DNA of 64,000 nt from Anniella stebbinsi (Eukaryota > Chordata > Lepidosauria > Squamata > Anniellidae): positions 175,162,382 through 175,226,381 of the forward strand of contig JARDYH010000003.1 of assembly GCA_029215795.1 (NCBI GenBank). The letters run 5' to 3'. The translations under genes and the position numbers were made by a program. Under the pieces are notes generated by a model. It searched no databases and was not told where the DNA came from. It saw only the letters and a program-made list of their open reading frames with translations. Position 1 is the first letter of the stretch. Each line of letters opens with the position of its first letter. Shown here piece by piece: positions 1 through 12,723 of this stretch.

Positions 1-298
1 GTGAAGGGGAAACTTAGCAGTGCAAATCCAAGATTCAGTGCTATTGTGAGCATACCATTTGAGGCCCTATCTTGTCTGACTGTCCTCTTTTATTTGCATT
101 TCCTTCCATCTGACATAGGGTCCTTTACTATATTTCTTGGAATGCTTAAAAGCATACAATTATGAAATTAAAATGCTGGTAATTGTTAGGAAAAAAGGGA
201 GGACAGTTTTGCCAAATTAGTCCAGCAAATTTCTAAAAGACAGCTACCCTATTTAAGGGCACTTCATCATTATGCATCACACTTAGAAAATTGTGGCA

Positions 299-299
<1 letters not shown>

Positions 300-337
<38 letters not shown>
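300..337. repeat. (GT)n microsatellite
   Basis: About 19 uninterrupted GT units. Confidence 0.98.
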
Positions 338-338
<1 letters not shown>

Positions 339-2258
339 CAGGATGGGGGGAAGACAACCCTTCTTATTGTTTTACAATAAGGCAGGAATAAAAGCCATCT
401 ATATGGACAGGAAATTGCATACTGCAATAACCTTAGGTCTAAAGAAGGGTTAATATATTCTAGAGTGCGGCTAGAGGAGGGAGAGGGGGAGAGGAAGAGA
501 CTAACAAGACATCCTGATGCTCTTGCTGTCATTGTCAGGGCAGCCCTTGGAGAAAAATGTCCATATCAATTCAGTTTATCAGATGGACAGCTGATCAACA
601 TTAAACAGACTTGCTCTGGGCAGATTGAGCTGAGATACCTGCCATGAATACCAATGAGGGCTCTCTGCTCTCAACAACTGAGGCCTGCCATTTCTGACTG
701 CTGCAGATCCCAGGACATATGGGGATCCCTAGTGACGAGCACATAAAGCTGCAGCTTCCTCAGGTGACGGCTCATTTCCCCCAGCTGAAGGCACACATTA
801 ATATCCTGAGATCAGGCTCGCCTCTCTGATCCCCCCACCCCCTGCTATTGAAGTGAACCCACTCCTGTCCTTTCCCTCCCTTTAATAAGCTTTTAATGAA
901 GGAAACAAAAATTCTCTCTGTACAGCTCACCATGAAAAGGTTACCTAAATACATCACTGTCATACTTTCCGAGTCTTCCTTTCCATTTTTTCCTTCGGTT
1001 TCTATGTCCTATTTGCTTTCCAAACAGCACCTGTATTATTTAGCCAACTACATTAGAACTATGCTTCATGCATTCAGGGTATGAAGTTAACAGAACGCAA
1101 CAGGGTATCATTTGATGGAGTGTACTTAATTTTTATCTAATTTGAATATATGAAATAACTATAGGCGCTTCCCAAGGATTCAGAGTTCTCTGAGAGCACA
1201 TCAGAATAGCAGGTTTTTAAACAGACTCGACACAGATTAACGCATATGGGGAACTCCATCTTCCACACCTACCTTGGAGTGCTCAAATAATAGTAATTAA
1301 CAAGAATCCACCTTTCAAGAGAGTATCAAACAATGGTCTCTTTTTAAAACAAACAAACAAACAAACAAACAAACAAACCACAAATGATAAAATACATTTG
1401 GAGACACAAAGATTGTGAGGGAACATAAGTCATTCACTCTGAAACCAGTTACCTGATATAAGGCATAAAGTTGACATTTTAAGAGTTTCTTTCATAACAC
1501 AGAAATCATCTGGATCAGAATTTGCAGCCTAATCCTAGGCGTGTCAGCTGGAGAAGGAGTAATCATAGGAGCTCTCCCCCATCTACCGCACCCAAACTGA
1601 GCAAACACTCAGCTCCAACTGACAGTTACCCTGGGACTGCAGAGAAGAAGGGCAGTACACTCTGGGTGAGTTCACATGCCATGCTAAGCCACCCTAAGAA
1701 TAAGCCACAGTGGGTGAGTGGCTTGTCCTTTACTACTGACAAGATGATTGGCTGCTCACCATGGCTTGTTTCTCCTTTAGTCCCTCTCAGTCCTCCTGGC
1801 CATTGCCAGCATGCATTTCAGGGACCTTTACAGCAGAAATCTTCATTTCCTCATTCCCTACTTCAGCAATGTTTCTGCAGTTGGTCTGCTGGCTTGTGAG
1901 GAAAACCTCTCCTGCAGCAGATCACCAAAGGAATTTAAGTTTTTGAGTCCTTATGAATGTAGGAACAATGCACAGGTGTGCAGGACCACAAGACCGCCTG
2001 TCAGCTATTGAGTCAAGCATAGCCATATTCCCCCTTGTCAATTTCATCCTTACATTGCTAGCAAAAAAATTTTGTTAAGGCTGATTCACATTCTATTGAA
2101 GTAATAACACCCATTCTCCTTCTCTCCTGCAGCTGCCAGCCACTTTCTGCTACCTTGCACATCACCCTTCATACTTGTCACTTCCACTGGTCTCCTGAGC
2201 AGCCACTGCCAGCTTCCAAAGATCTTTGGTTAGAAGCAGGACAACTAGTTGAGACAGC
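338..2258. other. PDSS2 intronic sequence, no gene seen
   Basis: Unique-looking AT-rich DNA apart from the AAAC array. A 125-codon plus-strand frame at 1522-1899 has no recognisable domain and spans CAGCCTAATCCTAGGCGTG-type repeat sequence; not called. Confidence 0.6.
1346..1379. repeat. (AAAC)n microsatellite
   Basis: About eight AAAC units. Confidence 0.97.
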
Positions 2259-2558
2259 CCTGGTTCGCACATAATGACAGCCCAGAGTATGGGTTGTGTA
2301 TGGTTGTCATTGAATCATGGGATGTTATTGAATCATGGGTTGTTGTTACATGCAAATCCTACACTATGTTTAACTATGGGCTGTTAACCACAAGCAACCC
2401 GGAAAAAGAACTCATGGTTTGATGTTGCGTTGTGAACTCTGGTTTATTCATAGTACAGGGTTCACATATAATGACAAACCACAATTCAATAACAAACCAT
2501 GGTTCACTGACAACCCATAAACAAACCATACTACAGTTGTCATTATGTGTGAACCAGG
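2259..2558. mobile_element. MITE with TIR CCTGGTTCGCACATAATGACA
   Basis: About 300 bp bounded by CCTGGTTCGCACATAATGACA (left) and TGTCATTATGTGTGAACCAGG (right), terminal inverted repeats with about one mismatch. The interior is rich in AACCATGGTT and AACAAACCAT motifs. No clear target duplication. Similar ends occur at 12236-12542 and 60273-60385. Confidence 0.7.
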
Positions 2559-4827
2559 TCTGAATGTCTTTTAGGCAGGCTTCTGTCCACATTTCTTTTC
2601 AAAATTAATAATTATATCAGACATTTCTACTATCATTCCACATTTCTCTGTTCTAATGTAGTATAAACAGACAGAGCTAGACTAATCACCATCAAATCAC
2701 ATGTGTGACTCTTGAACATTAATTGCGCAGGCAACAGCCTTCGAAAAATATATTTTGCCTAACATCCTATTATGTAACTGTGAGACTGAGTTGACAGTTA
2801 TACACAGCAAGCTCCAAAAATAAGAAGCGCCAACGCAGTAAAGCTAATAGAGGATGAAAGATTAAAAAAAGAAATAGAAACACTGATAATATTCTTCATT
2901 TTTAAAAAACCAGTTTTCCCTGAGAGTGCCAGAATGCTTCAGTTCTGTTTCTTTGGCATTCCTTCTTTAAGACTAAAGAGTCATTAGCTATCTCAACATA
3001 GTAGAGACAGGTCCCCTAGCCTACAGAAGACCCTAGGATCAGAAGTTACCTAGCCCAAAATCTTACACTAGCTTAAGATACAAGTGTTCTCATCTCTTTG
3101 GTTTTAATAATACAAGATAATGTTTAATTCCAATGCTGACTTTAACTCCTTCATCAAGTGCCCCTAGAATGGTCACTTCTCCCATTCTGCCATCTTTACC
3201 AAACCTCTCTCCACTCTCTGGGAAGCCTATGTTCCTTTCTAGGTTAGTCTCTAGTCTTGGGGACTGTGAAGACAGTGAGGTAAAGCTGAGGAAAAGTTTA
3301 ACTGTTATGATTTGTTTCAATAGCTAAGGGTTTGAATGGGTTAAATGGGTAAAAGAAAAATGTATGCTTTTCATGAGTCTTGTGTATCATAAAGTTACAT
3401 CGTAAATATGGTGTACTGGCAAAATGGCAGTTACTGTTATCACTATGAGGTGGAAATGAAGTCAGGTTTCTATCCTTATATATGGGAAGATAGGGTCAAA
3501 CTTGGTTCAGAGTGAACATTGTAAGGATGCTCATTGCTCTTAGTCTACACAGATTTAGGAATGTTGGCCACATCAAAGATGATTGGGTGGAAGATTCTGA
3601 CTAGAGCAAATAATAAGGAGCTGTGGAGAGGCATCTGGCCGGTGTTTATCAGTCTGCCTAAGGAAGAGTTGTCAGGAGGAGACTTTGTGAGAGGCTGGGG
3701 AGCCTGAAGATGATATCAGCCAGAGAGAAGAACAGTTACAAGACTGGGAGGCCAAGCTGAGAACTCGTGAGGCAGAAGTTGAAGAAGATCTGCTACTGAG
3801 GAGAGGAAGACTCCTGGGCAGTCTTTGGAGGAAAGAGCTGAAATCTGAATGTCAATGGGTGGTCTGAAGACTGAGCAGCTGATGGACCAAACTGAAGACT
3901 TCAGGAGAAGCCTGGTGAACAGCCTTGAAGGTTCCAGGTACAAATCAAATCTGATCAGAAAGAAGACTGGCTATGCCTGTGAGCTTGATAGGGAATTAGT
4001 TTACAGTTAGTGAGGGGTAGGAATTGGGGCTCTAACACCTGTTTGGTGCTAAATGTAACTGTACAGAAACCCTGTTTAAAAGTAGTAACAACATTAGTAC
4101 ATGAGCTTTCTTGTTTTATTTCTTTGAAATAAAATACAATATATCTTTGTTTACTTTCTTGGTACCTCTGATTTGTTTTGTCTCATGCCTTAGGGGAAAA
4201 TGTGTATTTTAAATAAAAAGGTGTAGTTTAATGGTGGCAGTGAAGGGAGAGATTGCCCAGTGGTGAGGAATGATTCTCCACATTTGGGGATAGGGTTGGG
4301 ATTTGCCTAGTGAAGAGGTCCCCACCCTAAGAAGAGGTTCTCCATAGGGACCTACTTTTTTGAGGCCCAGCAGTTTAAGCTTCTGCTACTACCTAAGCTC
4401 ATAATACTGAGCGGAAAGGAGGAGGGGAAAGGGACAAAGTCATGTCTGAATGGGGAGTTCCTTCCTTAACTTGTTGGGAGTCCATAGTCAACTGAAAAGA
4501 GCCACAGTTTGGTAATCTCTGCTGAGAGAATGCCACTCTTTAGGCAGCCAGAACGGAAGACACTGAAAACAGTCTGTTTTATTTGTCTGTTTTGTGTTGC
4601 AGGAGCTCCTTTAAATCTTGAAGCTGGCCTTAATTCCTTAAAATGCTTAGCCTGGGTTTACTCGGTGCATTACTAGCTTCGTTACCACCTAGCAGTTTCT
4701 ACTGACTCCCTTGTCTATAAAATACATTCTGACTCTTATGTATCATCTTGGTTAAAAGTAGTCACGAACAAAATCTCTAGTATAGGGCTATCAATCCCGC
4801 ACCTCTACACAATAGGATTAAAAAATG
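2559..4827. other. Intronic sequence; weak LTR-like segment near 3600-4255
   Basis: No exon. At 3600-4255 a purine-rich stretch leads to GAAATAAAATACAATATATC and then AATGGTGGCAGTGAAGGGAG, the same order as at 37690-38160; possibly an old LTR with adjoining primer site. The rest shows nothing. Confidence 0.4.
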
Positions 4828-5433
4828 CCAGAATAGTAAGTAAGCAAAGACTACTGGATATTGATGGGCAAGAGTTAGGAACGGCATCTAAGGGTCCCTG
4901 CTCCCCGCTGTCATTGGGGCTGACACTTCATAGCAACAGCAATGGGGCGCAATATCTAAAATGGTTATCAATTCCAAAATATAGGCAGGCCTTTACGCTA
5001 GCCAGATTTAATGTGCTACCTTCTAGATTATTGGAGAGTCGATTTGAGAAAATCCAGTGGTGCTATAGATGTTGTCCTTGTAATAAATCTGAGGTGGAAA
5101 TAATAACTCACGTTCTGCTATCCTGTGAATACTATTGCCAGGCCAGAGCTGATTTAATTTGGCCCATTATACACTCCTTTCCAGGAAGATCACCTGAACA
5201 TCTGTTACTACAAGGTTCGTCTAAGACAATAACAGAACAGGTGGCCAAGTTTCTGAATTTGGCAATACAAACAAGAGCTTTAATATCAGCCTGATTATTT
5301 TAGATTATTTTAGAATAAAAGTCTCTGTATTTTTTTACTTAGAATGTTTTTATATTTATGATTCCCTATGTAGTTAATAATATCTGTGATACCTTTGGTC
5401 TATTGACTGTAATAAAGGAATGATTGATTGATA
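4828..5433 (+). mobile_element. Non-LTR retrotransposon 3' end (Vingi/I-like), 5' truncated
   Basis: An open frame from about 4828 to the stop at 5292-5294 encodes LLDIDGQELGTASK, PKYRQAFTLARFNVLPSRLL and a Cys/His cluster, C-x-C in RCCPCN then ITHVLLSCEYY, followed by the terminus EQVAKFLNLAIQTRAL. This Cys-His tail region is typical of ORF2 C termini in several APE-type LINE clades; I think Vingi-like but the clade is uncertain. A 3' UTR of about 125 bases ends in AATAAAGGAATGATTGATTG, a (TGAT)n tail. The reverse transcriptase is absent, so this is a dead truncated copy. Confidence 0.7.
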
Positions 5434-7102
5434 TTTGTCTGTTTGGGAAGCCACTACAAAACTAGAAGACTGGAATGCACTTGAAGACATATGTCCTGGA
5501 CATGTAGACACAGTCATCCCAACAAAGTAGTCACATCCATCTCTTTCACTGAGTGCAGGTATATGCACAGATCCATATATGAATGACATGGATGCATGCA
5601 GGTGTTTTAAATGTGGCAGCGTACACTACCTATGAAGCAACTCTGCATCAGAAGAGTTAGGTATACTGGCTACTAGCAAATTAGATGGTATCATCCAGAT
5701 TAAAATGCACAGCAGCGAGGAAGCCACAATTTACCAGTTAGATGAGAGCCTGAGTCTTCCAAATGCTCTGCCCCATATCCCATCAGGCCTTGTGCCTGCA
5801 ATTGCGTAATTTGGGCTATTTAAGCTGCTCTATACTGCTAGCTCTATGATTTCGGCTCCTTAACCACAAGTGTGTATCAGTTAGTGGTGCTAACCCTGCT
5901 GCAGAACAGGGTTAGTGAAGCCGGCCATTATGTGGTTAGCAGAAGCACCTAGTTAAGAAAAAAACATGTCAGATAACACTGTTAACTCTGCTGCTTAACC
6001 AAATACCCTTAACCAGCATGTTTAACAATGTCATAACAAAATACATCTTGCCAAACACACCTGCAGCATGAATACCTTCTTTTTCACATGAATAGAACAA
6101 AAGTCTTCCTCTATACTTAATGTACCATTTTAAGCAGAAATACTAAGCGACTGAAGTTTTTGTGGAGTAATGCATATAAATCCCCCACAAAATACTTGCA
6201 TGCTTCATCCACAATAATAAAACTTCTTTATGACAAATTCTGCTGTGTTCAACTAAAACAAAAACAATAACCAGTAGCAACCACTTCAACAATTAGGTAA
6301 GGAAAACATAGCAACTCATAAAGAGGGACCTATTGCTACAAATACAAATTCTCAGCAGCAGGAAGGAAGCAGATGATCATTCACTTAAAGATGTTTGAGT
6401 TGTCTCAGTATTAACTCTACCCTTCCATTTGAAGGGCATTGTCCCATCTCAGTATCATATTACATAGCAATCAATGGGCATTCATAATAATGATGATCAA
6501 GTGTTGTGGATATGTCAGCATGAGTTCTGGAAACCACATTACAATGTAACAAAATGGAACAACAATCACTGCAATGCACCAATAATAAATACAGTTTTTA
6601 TATATGGATCACAACTGTCTGGATAATAGGATTACATATTTCATTTAAAAAAGAAATTGGTAATCTAACATTTAATTCACACCACTGTTAAACTTTTTAA
6701 AGTAGTATTTAGTTTTAAAAATAAGGTTGCTTCTGAAAAATGTACATACAGGCCCAATCCAACCGTTTCCACTTGGCTATTCCTGTATAAGAAGTCTCCT
6801 TCCTTGACTGACGGCTCTCTCACAAATGCAGAACGATGCGCATACCCACAGCTGTGCATGCACATTTTTGCACACAGAGTCTCTGAATCATACCTCTAGT
6901 GTTAAAGTTACTTAGTTTATGATTCATTATTTGGAATAACAACTTGCTTTAAAGTTACACAACTGTGTTTGAGAAATAAGGTAAGTTTTATTGGCAAGTA
7001 GGGCTTGAATTCTTTAGCACTGGTCAGCATTTCCATCTTGCTGCATCTGAAGGAGGGGTGAATGGGACCATCAGCTCGGCTGGGACCAATTGCCATTTGG
7101 CT
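5434..7102. other. Intronic sequence, nothing recognised
   Basis: AT-rich; only a short palindrome TAACCCTG...CAGGGTTA near 5890-5915. Confidence 0.6.
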
Positions 7103-7421
7103 TAGGGTGACCAGATAAAATCCAGGTCAGGGCTCATGTAACTTTGACAGTGTAGAGAAAAGGGAATTTCAGCCAGTGTCATTTGTATGCAATTAGTTCC
7201 TGGTGAAATTCCCTCTTCATCACAACTGTTAAAGTTGCAGGGGCCCTGCCTTCTTTTGTATATGGTCACTCTAGTATAGTGCCTGCAACTTTAACTGTTG
7301 TGATGAAGAGGGAATTTCACCAGGAACTAATTGTATACAAATGACACTGGCTGAAATGCTCTTTTCTCTACAACTGTTAAAGTTATAGGAGCCCTGACCT
7401 GGATTTTATCTGGTCACCCTA
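7103..7421. mobile_element. hAT-type foldback MITE, copy 1
   Basis: A 319 bp element from TAGGGTGACCAGATAAAATC to GGATTTTATCTGGTCACCCTA. Nearly the whole length folds on itself: each arm of about 150 bases carries TTAGTTCCTGGTGAAATTCC or its complement. The 8 bp duplication ATTTGGCT (7095-7102, 7422-7429) is perfect, as expected for hAT transposition. No transposase is present. Confidence 0.88.
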
Positions 7422-7429
7422 ATTTGGCT

Positions 7430-10327
7430 CATCCATGTAAGTCATTGTGTAATCATAAAAAAGCTGATATTTGAATTTGTTTATTTCCCTCTTCTTTCCA
7501 TGTCCCTTTTTCATTTTGTATTGCATTGATTAAGTTGTACCCATTATTTTAAACTTTCAGAATAGGCAGAAAGACATTATATACATACCAAAATGACAGA
7601 TGAAGGGAAAAACCAACAGTATTCTTAAAGGGCATGCATAAAAAAATCTAACAAGTTTAGAAGGAGTGGGTGATTTCATGAAATCTAAGAAACATTGCAG
7701 TAATGCAATGAAGTAACATGGGACCCAGAAAATGATATGGAAGCCCCTGATGCTGGAGCATTGCTGCAGCAGATGTGGATTGACCTTATCAGTCCACCGA
7801 ATGGGTGACTACATGGAGCCCAACACAGTAGTGGAATATAATTTTAAAAATGCATTTGAGGTTTAATCATAATTTAAAAGTCACATGGTAAATTGGTACA
7901 GTTTCTAATAGAAGGGCTACATCACTTTAAAACAACATGCACTACCTGATTCAAACAACATGTTTAAGATTCCTTTGTGCATCAAACATTACAGCTAGAC
8001 TTTATTGCACATTATATGCAAGTCATTCCCACTAATTTTAAGAGAACATTCTTCTACATAATCACTCCAATCCAGCTAAGGAGATTCATGCTTGTAAGCA
8101 GCCTTCTACATGTGTATAATTTGCTAGATCAGGAATCTTAAGTATAAAACTGGATGTGGCTCAAAATGCACATACAAGCATGGATGCTATCTATTCATAC
8201 TGCATTACTTTCAATGGGATTCCCATTAAATCTGTGTTATATTCTAATGCAACTAATCACTCAGATACACAAGTGCAAACAGAATTGTATTTGGGCACTG
8301 GCTTTGAAGATCAGTTTTTTTTAATTAATAAAGGAAATTATTAGATTCTTTAATACCCCCAGAGTACAGCTTGCTATGAGATAACATAATATCAAATCAT
8401 ATATAAAAAGCAAGATGTCAATCAGAAAACTTACAGCTCTTACTTGCAAGCATAGGGATCCATCCAATGTCATGCAAGTACAACAGGTCTTCTCCTTTCT
8501 CTCCTTCCCCCTCCCCCTGCAACCAAAGTGCACTTTCTAGCAGATTTAGGAAGGCAGATAGGGGAATTCATGCCACCAGTGGTGTCCATTCCATAGGTGG
8601 GCAGACAAAATAAATACATGAAATAAAACAGTGATTGTGTCTGGAATACTGCTGTATGCATGGGAATACACTTGCCCCAATTATGAAAGTGAGACCCTCA
8701 TATCAAAGCAGGTATTTGCAAACAGATTGTTCCTTCTTATTTTGTTCCAACACATGACCAAGGAGAGGAGGGGGAAAGTTTCTGAATCCAGGAGGTGGGT
8801 CAGGTTGTAGGCAGAAGCATGTGGAAAATTTTCCATATCTTAAAATGATTAGTAACAATGAATGGATGCCAATTGCAAATACAATATTAGTCAAGCTTGG
8901 CAGTTTCAAAAGTATAATTAATGTTTCTCAGGTGATAATCCCTAGCTAGTATGTGAGAGAATAAGTATAGGTCACTGAAATACATATATGTCTCCATGTG
9001 AAATGGAATTCATAAGTAGTGACAGCAAAACTGAAGGCGTTTCAACAACCTCAGCGGAAGACAGTTGAACCCTGTTAAAATAGATGAGTAGTTGTCAGCA
9101 CATCATGCAGTCCTTCTGATTACTAAAACATTATTTGTGTGTCAACAGTTTTCAGCACCTTTCCCCACCTTAATTTTTTTAATTAGTACTACAATAAAAT
9201 TACTACATAAGTGACATTTAAATCACATTAAGTGTGCTTTAATTTCCCCCTTCAAATATTTGGAATCAAACACTTGTGGAATATTGGAACAAAAAAATCA
9301 ACATGAAGTACTTCTTTTAGTCTTGCTATTTATGAAATACAAGTAAAACAAACATGCTGAATTAGATCACTCTCTGGGGCATCCCAAAATTTTCTGACAC
9401 AAACTGAAAATTTTCTGATGCAAATTGCCCCAATCTGTATAGGAAAATTTTCTAGAACATTTTCCAATCCAATTTTTTCTGGGAAACCCACGTAACTAGG
9501 TATAGGGTGGGGGCACTGCTGAACAGATGGTTGGCACAGTCACCTATAACTAATACCACCAATCACCTGTTTGGACAAGACCAATTCCAAGCACGCATGC
9601 ACGCGCTTCAAAATGTGATCTTCACTGTCAGAACTGACAGCACTGACCATCTGTTCTGTGGAGGAGGATCTGTGTAGGTGGCCCTTTGCTGTGCACAAGG
9701 ATATCTGGATTGGGACCCAGATTTGAAACAGTTTCTCAATATGTGTAGCATGTGTGACAGTCTCTAATCCTCTTGTTACGGTTTCCTATATATGAGTCCT
9801 GACCAGGCAAGTCACATTTATTAAAAGCAGCATGTCAAATAGTTCACAATTACAGACTATATCAATACAGATTATGCCAGATGGTAATGAGCCATACACA
9901 AGGAGCCATCCATCCAAAATAATCACACTGTTTTCTACAGAACTGTTGAAGAGGTTATGGTTTATTACACAGTACTCATTAGATATACAGTGCCAGCATT
10001 AGCAATTTTTCCTTAATTTGTGTCTCATTTAAGATTCTACCTCGACAAGCATATTCAAATTAGTACACAAGGTTAAAACCATTATGGGCAGGAATAAAAT
10101 TGCTGCATTTTATGTTACAGAAACAGTGGATCAAAGGTCCCTTAAATCTATTCTTTTTAAAAATTATTATCCAATAGAAAATACTATGAGAGGTAATGGG
10201 AATATATTTACTAAGTATACAAAGCCAGAGTAATAGAATGCATGGATTGTTCTAAATAAAGACAAAGTTCAATAAAATATTAAGGCTAGCATTTTTTCCC
10301 AAGAAAACACTAGTGGAATTAGCCAAA
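7430..10327. other. Intronic sequence, nothing recognised
   Basis: About 2.9 kb of AT-rich DNA without a repeat family or open frame that I can identify. Confidence 0.6.
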
Positions 10328-10348
10328 CAACAACAACAACAACAACAC
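10328..10348. repeat. (CAA)n microsatellite
   Basis: Seven CAA units; may be a retroposon tail but nothing is recognised upstream. Confidence 0.9.
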
Positions 10349-10544
10349 CGATGATCTGCTGGCCTTCACTTTGAATTGCCCAAGGTCAGGAATAGGCTTA
10401 ACGAAGATGAGATTTAATGCAAACAGGGCAGAGTTAGCTTTTGGGAAGTGGACAGGCAGCTCTGGAAGGGGATGCTCTCCCCTCTAAAAATCCCATTTGC
10501 AGCTTGTATGTACTGTTAGATCTGTCATCATTTCTGGATGTCCT

Positions 10545-10725
10545 GGTGGCAGCAGCAGCAGCCAAGAGTAGTCCTGGCCGCAGTCATTCAGACAATCATA
10601 GCAATAACCAAGTTGAACTACTGTAATGCATTCTATATGGGGCAACACTTGAAAAGTCTGTAGGAAGTACAATTGGCCCAAAATGTAGGAGCCAGACTTC
10701 TAGTTGGACAAAGCATAACAGTCTG
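10545..10725 (+). mobile_element. L2-like LINE reverse transcriptase fragment
   Basis: Plus-strand reading gives IIAITKLNYCNAFYMGQHLK and VQLAQNVGARLLVGQS, the SRLDYCNALY...LQLVQN.AARLL signature of L2/CR1-group LINEs, with decay. Followed at about 10770-10900 by a CA-rich GGGGCCAAATCCAGCCC segment seen in reptile DNA-type repeats. Confidence 0.6.
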
Positions 10726-11312
10726 AGAAGGACCATCAAATCCCACATCTGCCAATCAATGTTTTAAAACAAGGGTGCATAATCTCAAACCCAGGGGCCA
10801 AATCCAGCCCTGCTGGGTTGCCAGTCTAACCCACCTGAGTTCCCCAGATAGACATGCCCTCTCCCACACAGTTCCCCCCTTTTCCCCCCAACCACTAGAT
10901 ACCTGGATGGTTTCCCACTTTAGTACTCTAAATGGTTGAAACGTTTCTCCTAAAGCTTAGTTCCTGGCAGTTTAAGAGTGAAAACAAATGGGTACTTTGA
11001 GCCTATCCCCCTTTGGCTTCAACCCCAACCTTCACTGGAATGTGGTCCCCGAGAGCTTCTCTGAAATGGAATTCAGTCTCATGCTGAAAGAGGTTCTATA
11101 CCCATTCCAAAACATCAGTCAACATTTTAAAACCACCAGTAATGTTCAGGACCATTCCCCAATCTTACATTTTGGGAGAAACATATAGTGCTTTCTGAAA
11201 CAAAGCTGGGTATGCTACCTTTTAAGCTAAGCGAATTTTTTTTTAAAAAAAACTACATATATTTATTTTAGAATTTACTCTCCATATTTTGAGTCAGGTA
11301 GGATGTTTGTTA

Positions 11313-11375
11313 CATTTGTGCTCAATTGTCTGTTTGTTTAGTGATTTGTTTGTTGCAGACAATTGAGCACAAATG
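11313..11375. repeat. Perfect 20 bp stem-loop
   Basis: CATTTGTGCTCAATTGTCTG (11313-11332) and its exact complement at 11356-11375 with a 23-base loop. No surrounding MITE ends recognised. Confidence 0.8.
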
Positions 11376-12235
11376 AACACAAGAAAATATCCAAGAACAA
11401 TGAAGAGTCTTGTGTCACCTCATATTTATGGCATATGCTTTCATGGTCTAGAGTTAGTCTTTAAGATGTCAAAAGACTCTATTGTTTTTGCTGCAATGGA
11501 CTAACGCAGCTACCTGAATGGAAGGAAAGTTACAATCTTTAAGCCTACTGGCTATACCTTTATGTTAAAGTAGGTTTGTGTTTCCTAACAAGGGTTGTAA
11601 GTAACATCCTTCTCTATTTCTCTGGAAAATTCTCCTCTATATTATAAAATGCCATGCTTTGAATATGCTAGTCAAGAGAGATTGAAAATGAAGGCATGAA
11701 AACACTGCTAGAGGTTATATATATACATATAGCAAAGTGATTTGTTGTTGAATTACTTGGATCTCCTTTCAAGGAGAAATGGATGAAAGCAAAATCCTCA
11801 CATTTAAGAGTAACACAAGTTTTGTGTGCCTAAAAACTTACATTATAAATAGGGGTGGTATGTTTTAAAAATAACTCAATATATAAGGCTCAGATGGAAT
11901 TCCATAGTTAGAGTTTTAGATTAAGGCTCACAACTATTCAGTCTTGAGAATAATGGCAGAAACATTACTGGCCCAAGTAGGAAAACTATCTCAAAGTGTT
12001 TCCAATTAACTATCATTCATGAGGCTTAAATATAGGAGTCCCAACCCAGGGAAGCCTTTGCCAGGAATATGTACAGTGGAATAGTTGCCGTTCTGTGTAG
12101 TTAGGAAACCAGTTAAAGGTGCTTAACAGTGTCCTCTTACCCAAAGACAACTCCAAAGAATTCAGCAAAGGTTGCTGCAAACCATCAGTGCTTCCAAACA
12201 GAGAGCTCCTAATGCTAGCAATCAGACGACATTAA

Positions 12236-12542
12236 CCTAGTTCTCATGACACGCTGGGCTCACTGTCGGTTATTTAAGCTGTGGCACATGTTCACATGAT
12301 TTGAATATGCAACCCCCTGATTAGAGCTTGTTGTGTTGTGCAAACTCAGCCACCAGGATTTATGGGAGGGCTAAACAATGCTTGCATAAATCTACAATAC
12401 TTGTAAAACCCTCACATAACCCTGAATGGCTGGGTGTGCATGATGTGGCAACCCCTGAATTGGGGATTGCATATTCAAAATGGTGGCCTGCATGCACCTC
12501 AGCTCATCAGGAGTTAAAGAGTCTTGTGTCATGTGAACCGGT
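12236..12542. mobile_element. MITE with TIR CCTAGTTCTCATGACAC
   Basis: Left end CCTAGTTCTCATGACACG and right end CTTGTGTCATGTGAACCGG are imperfect inverted repeats. Interior contains CATGCACCTC and GCATATTCAAAATGG repeats. Related in its ends to the 2259 element. It lies just left of the candidate exon at 12642-12723. Confidence 0.55.
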
Positions 12543-12641
12543 CCATTGTGTAGCTATTCGATCTTTTTCTTCGGCATTAAAGGAAAAATGAAAGAACCGA
12601 TAAGAAAATATAGGAGAGTTATGAGTAGAAGATGACATCAC

Positions 12642-12723
12642 CTGGACCTGTAAATTTCCGTAAGTGAGGCATGGTGATGGCACCATAAGCAGCCCACAAG
12701 TAGAATACAAAGCGCAGCATGTA
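12642..12723 (-). other. Candidate unassigned exon in PDSS2 intron 1
   Basis: On the minus strand a strong acceptor (TTTCTTTTTCTTTTAG) precedes 82 bases ending at CAG|GTGATG, a reasonable donor. The segment is free of recognised repeats. One frame reads MLRFVFYLWAAYGAITMPHL then RKFTGP, a hydrophobic stretch like a membrane segment, but the other two frames are also open, so coding is not demonstrated. I do not recognise the protein and it is not part of PDSS2. It could be an exon of a nested or non-coding transcript, or chance. Confidence 0.25.

Noticed and set aside
1522..1899. 125-codon plus-strand open frame, Ser/Pro-rich
   Set aside because: No domain, no splice or homology support, surrounding repeat-like sequence.
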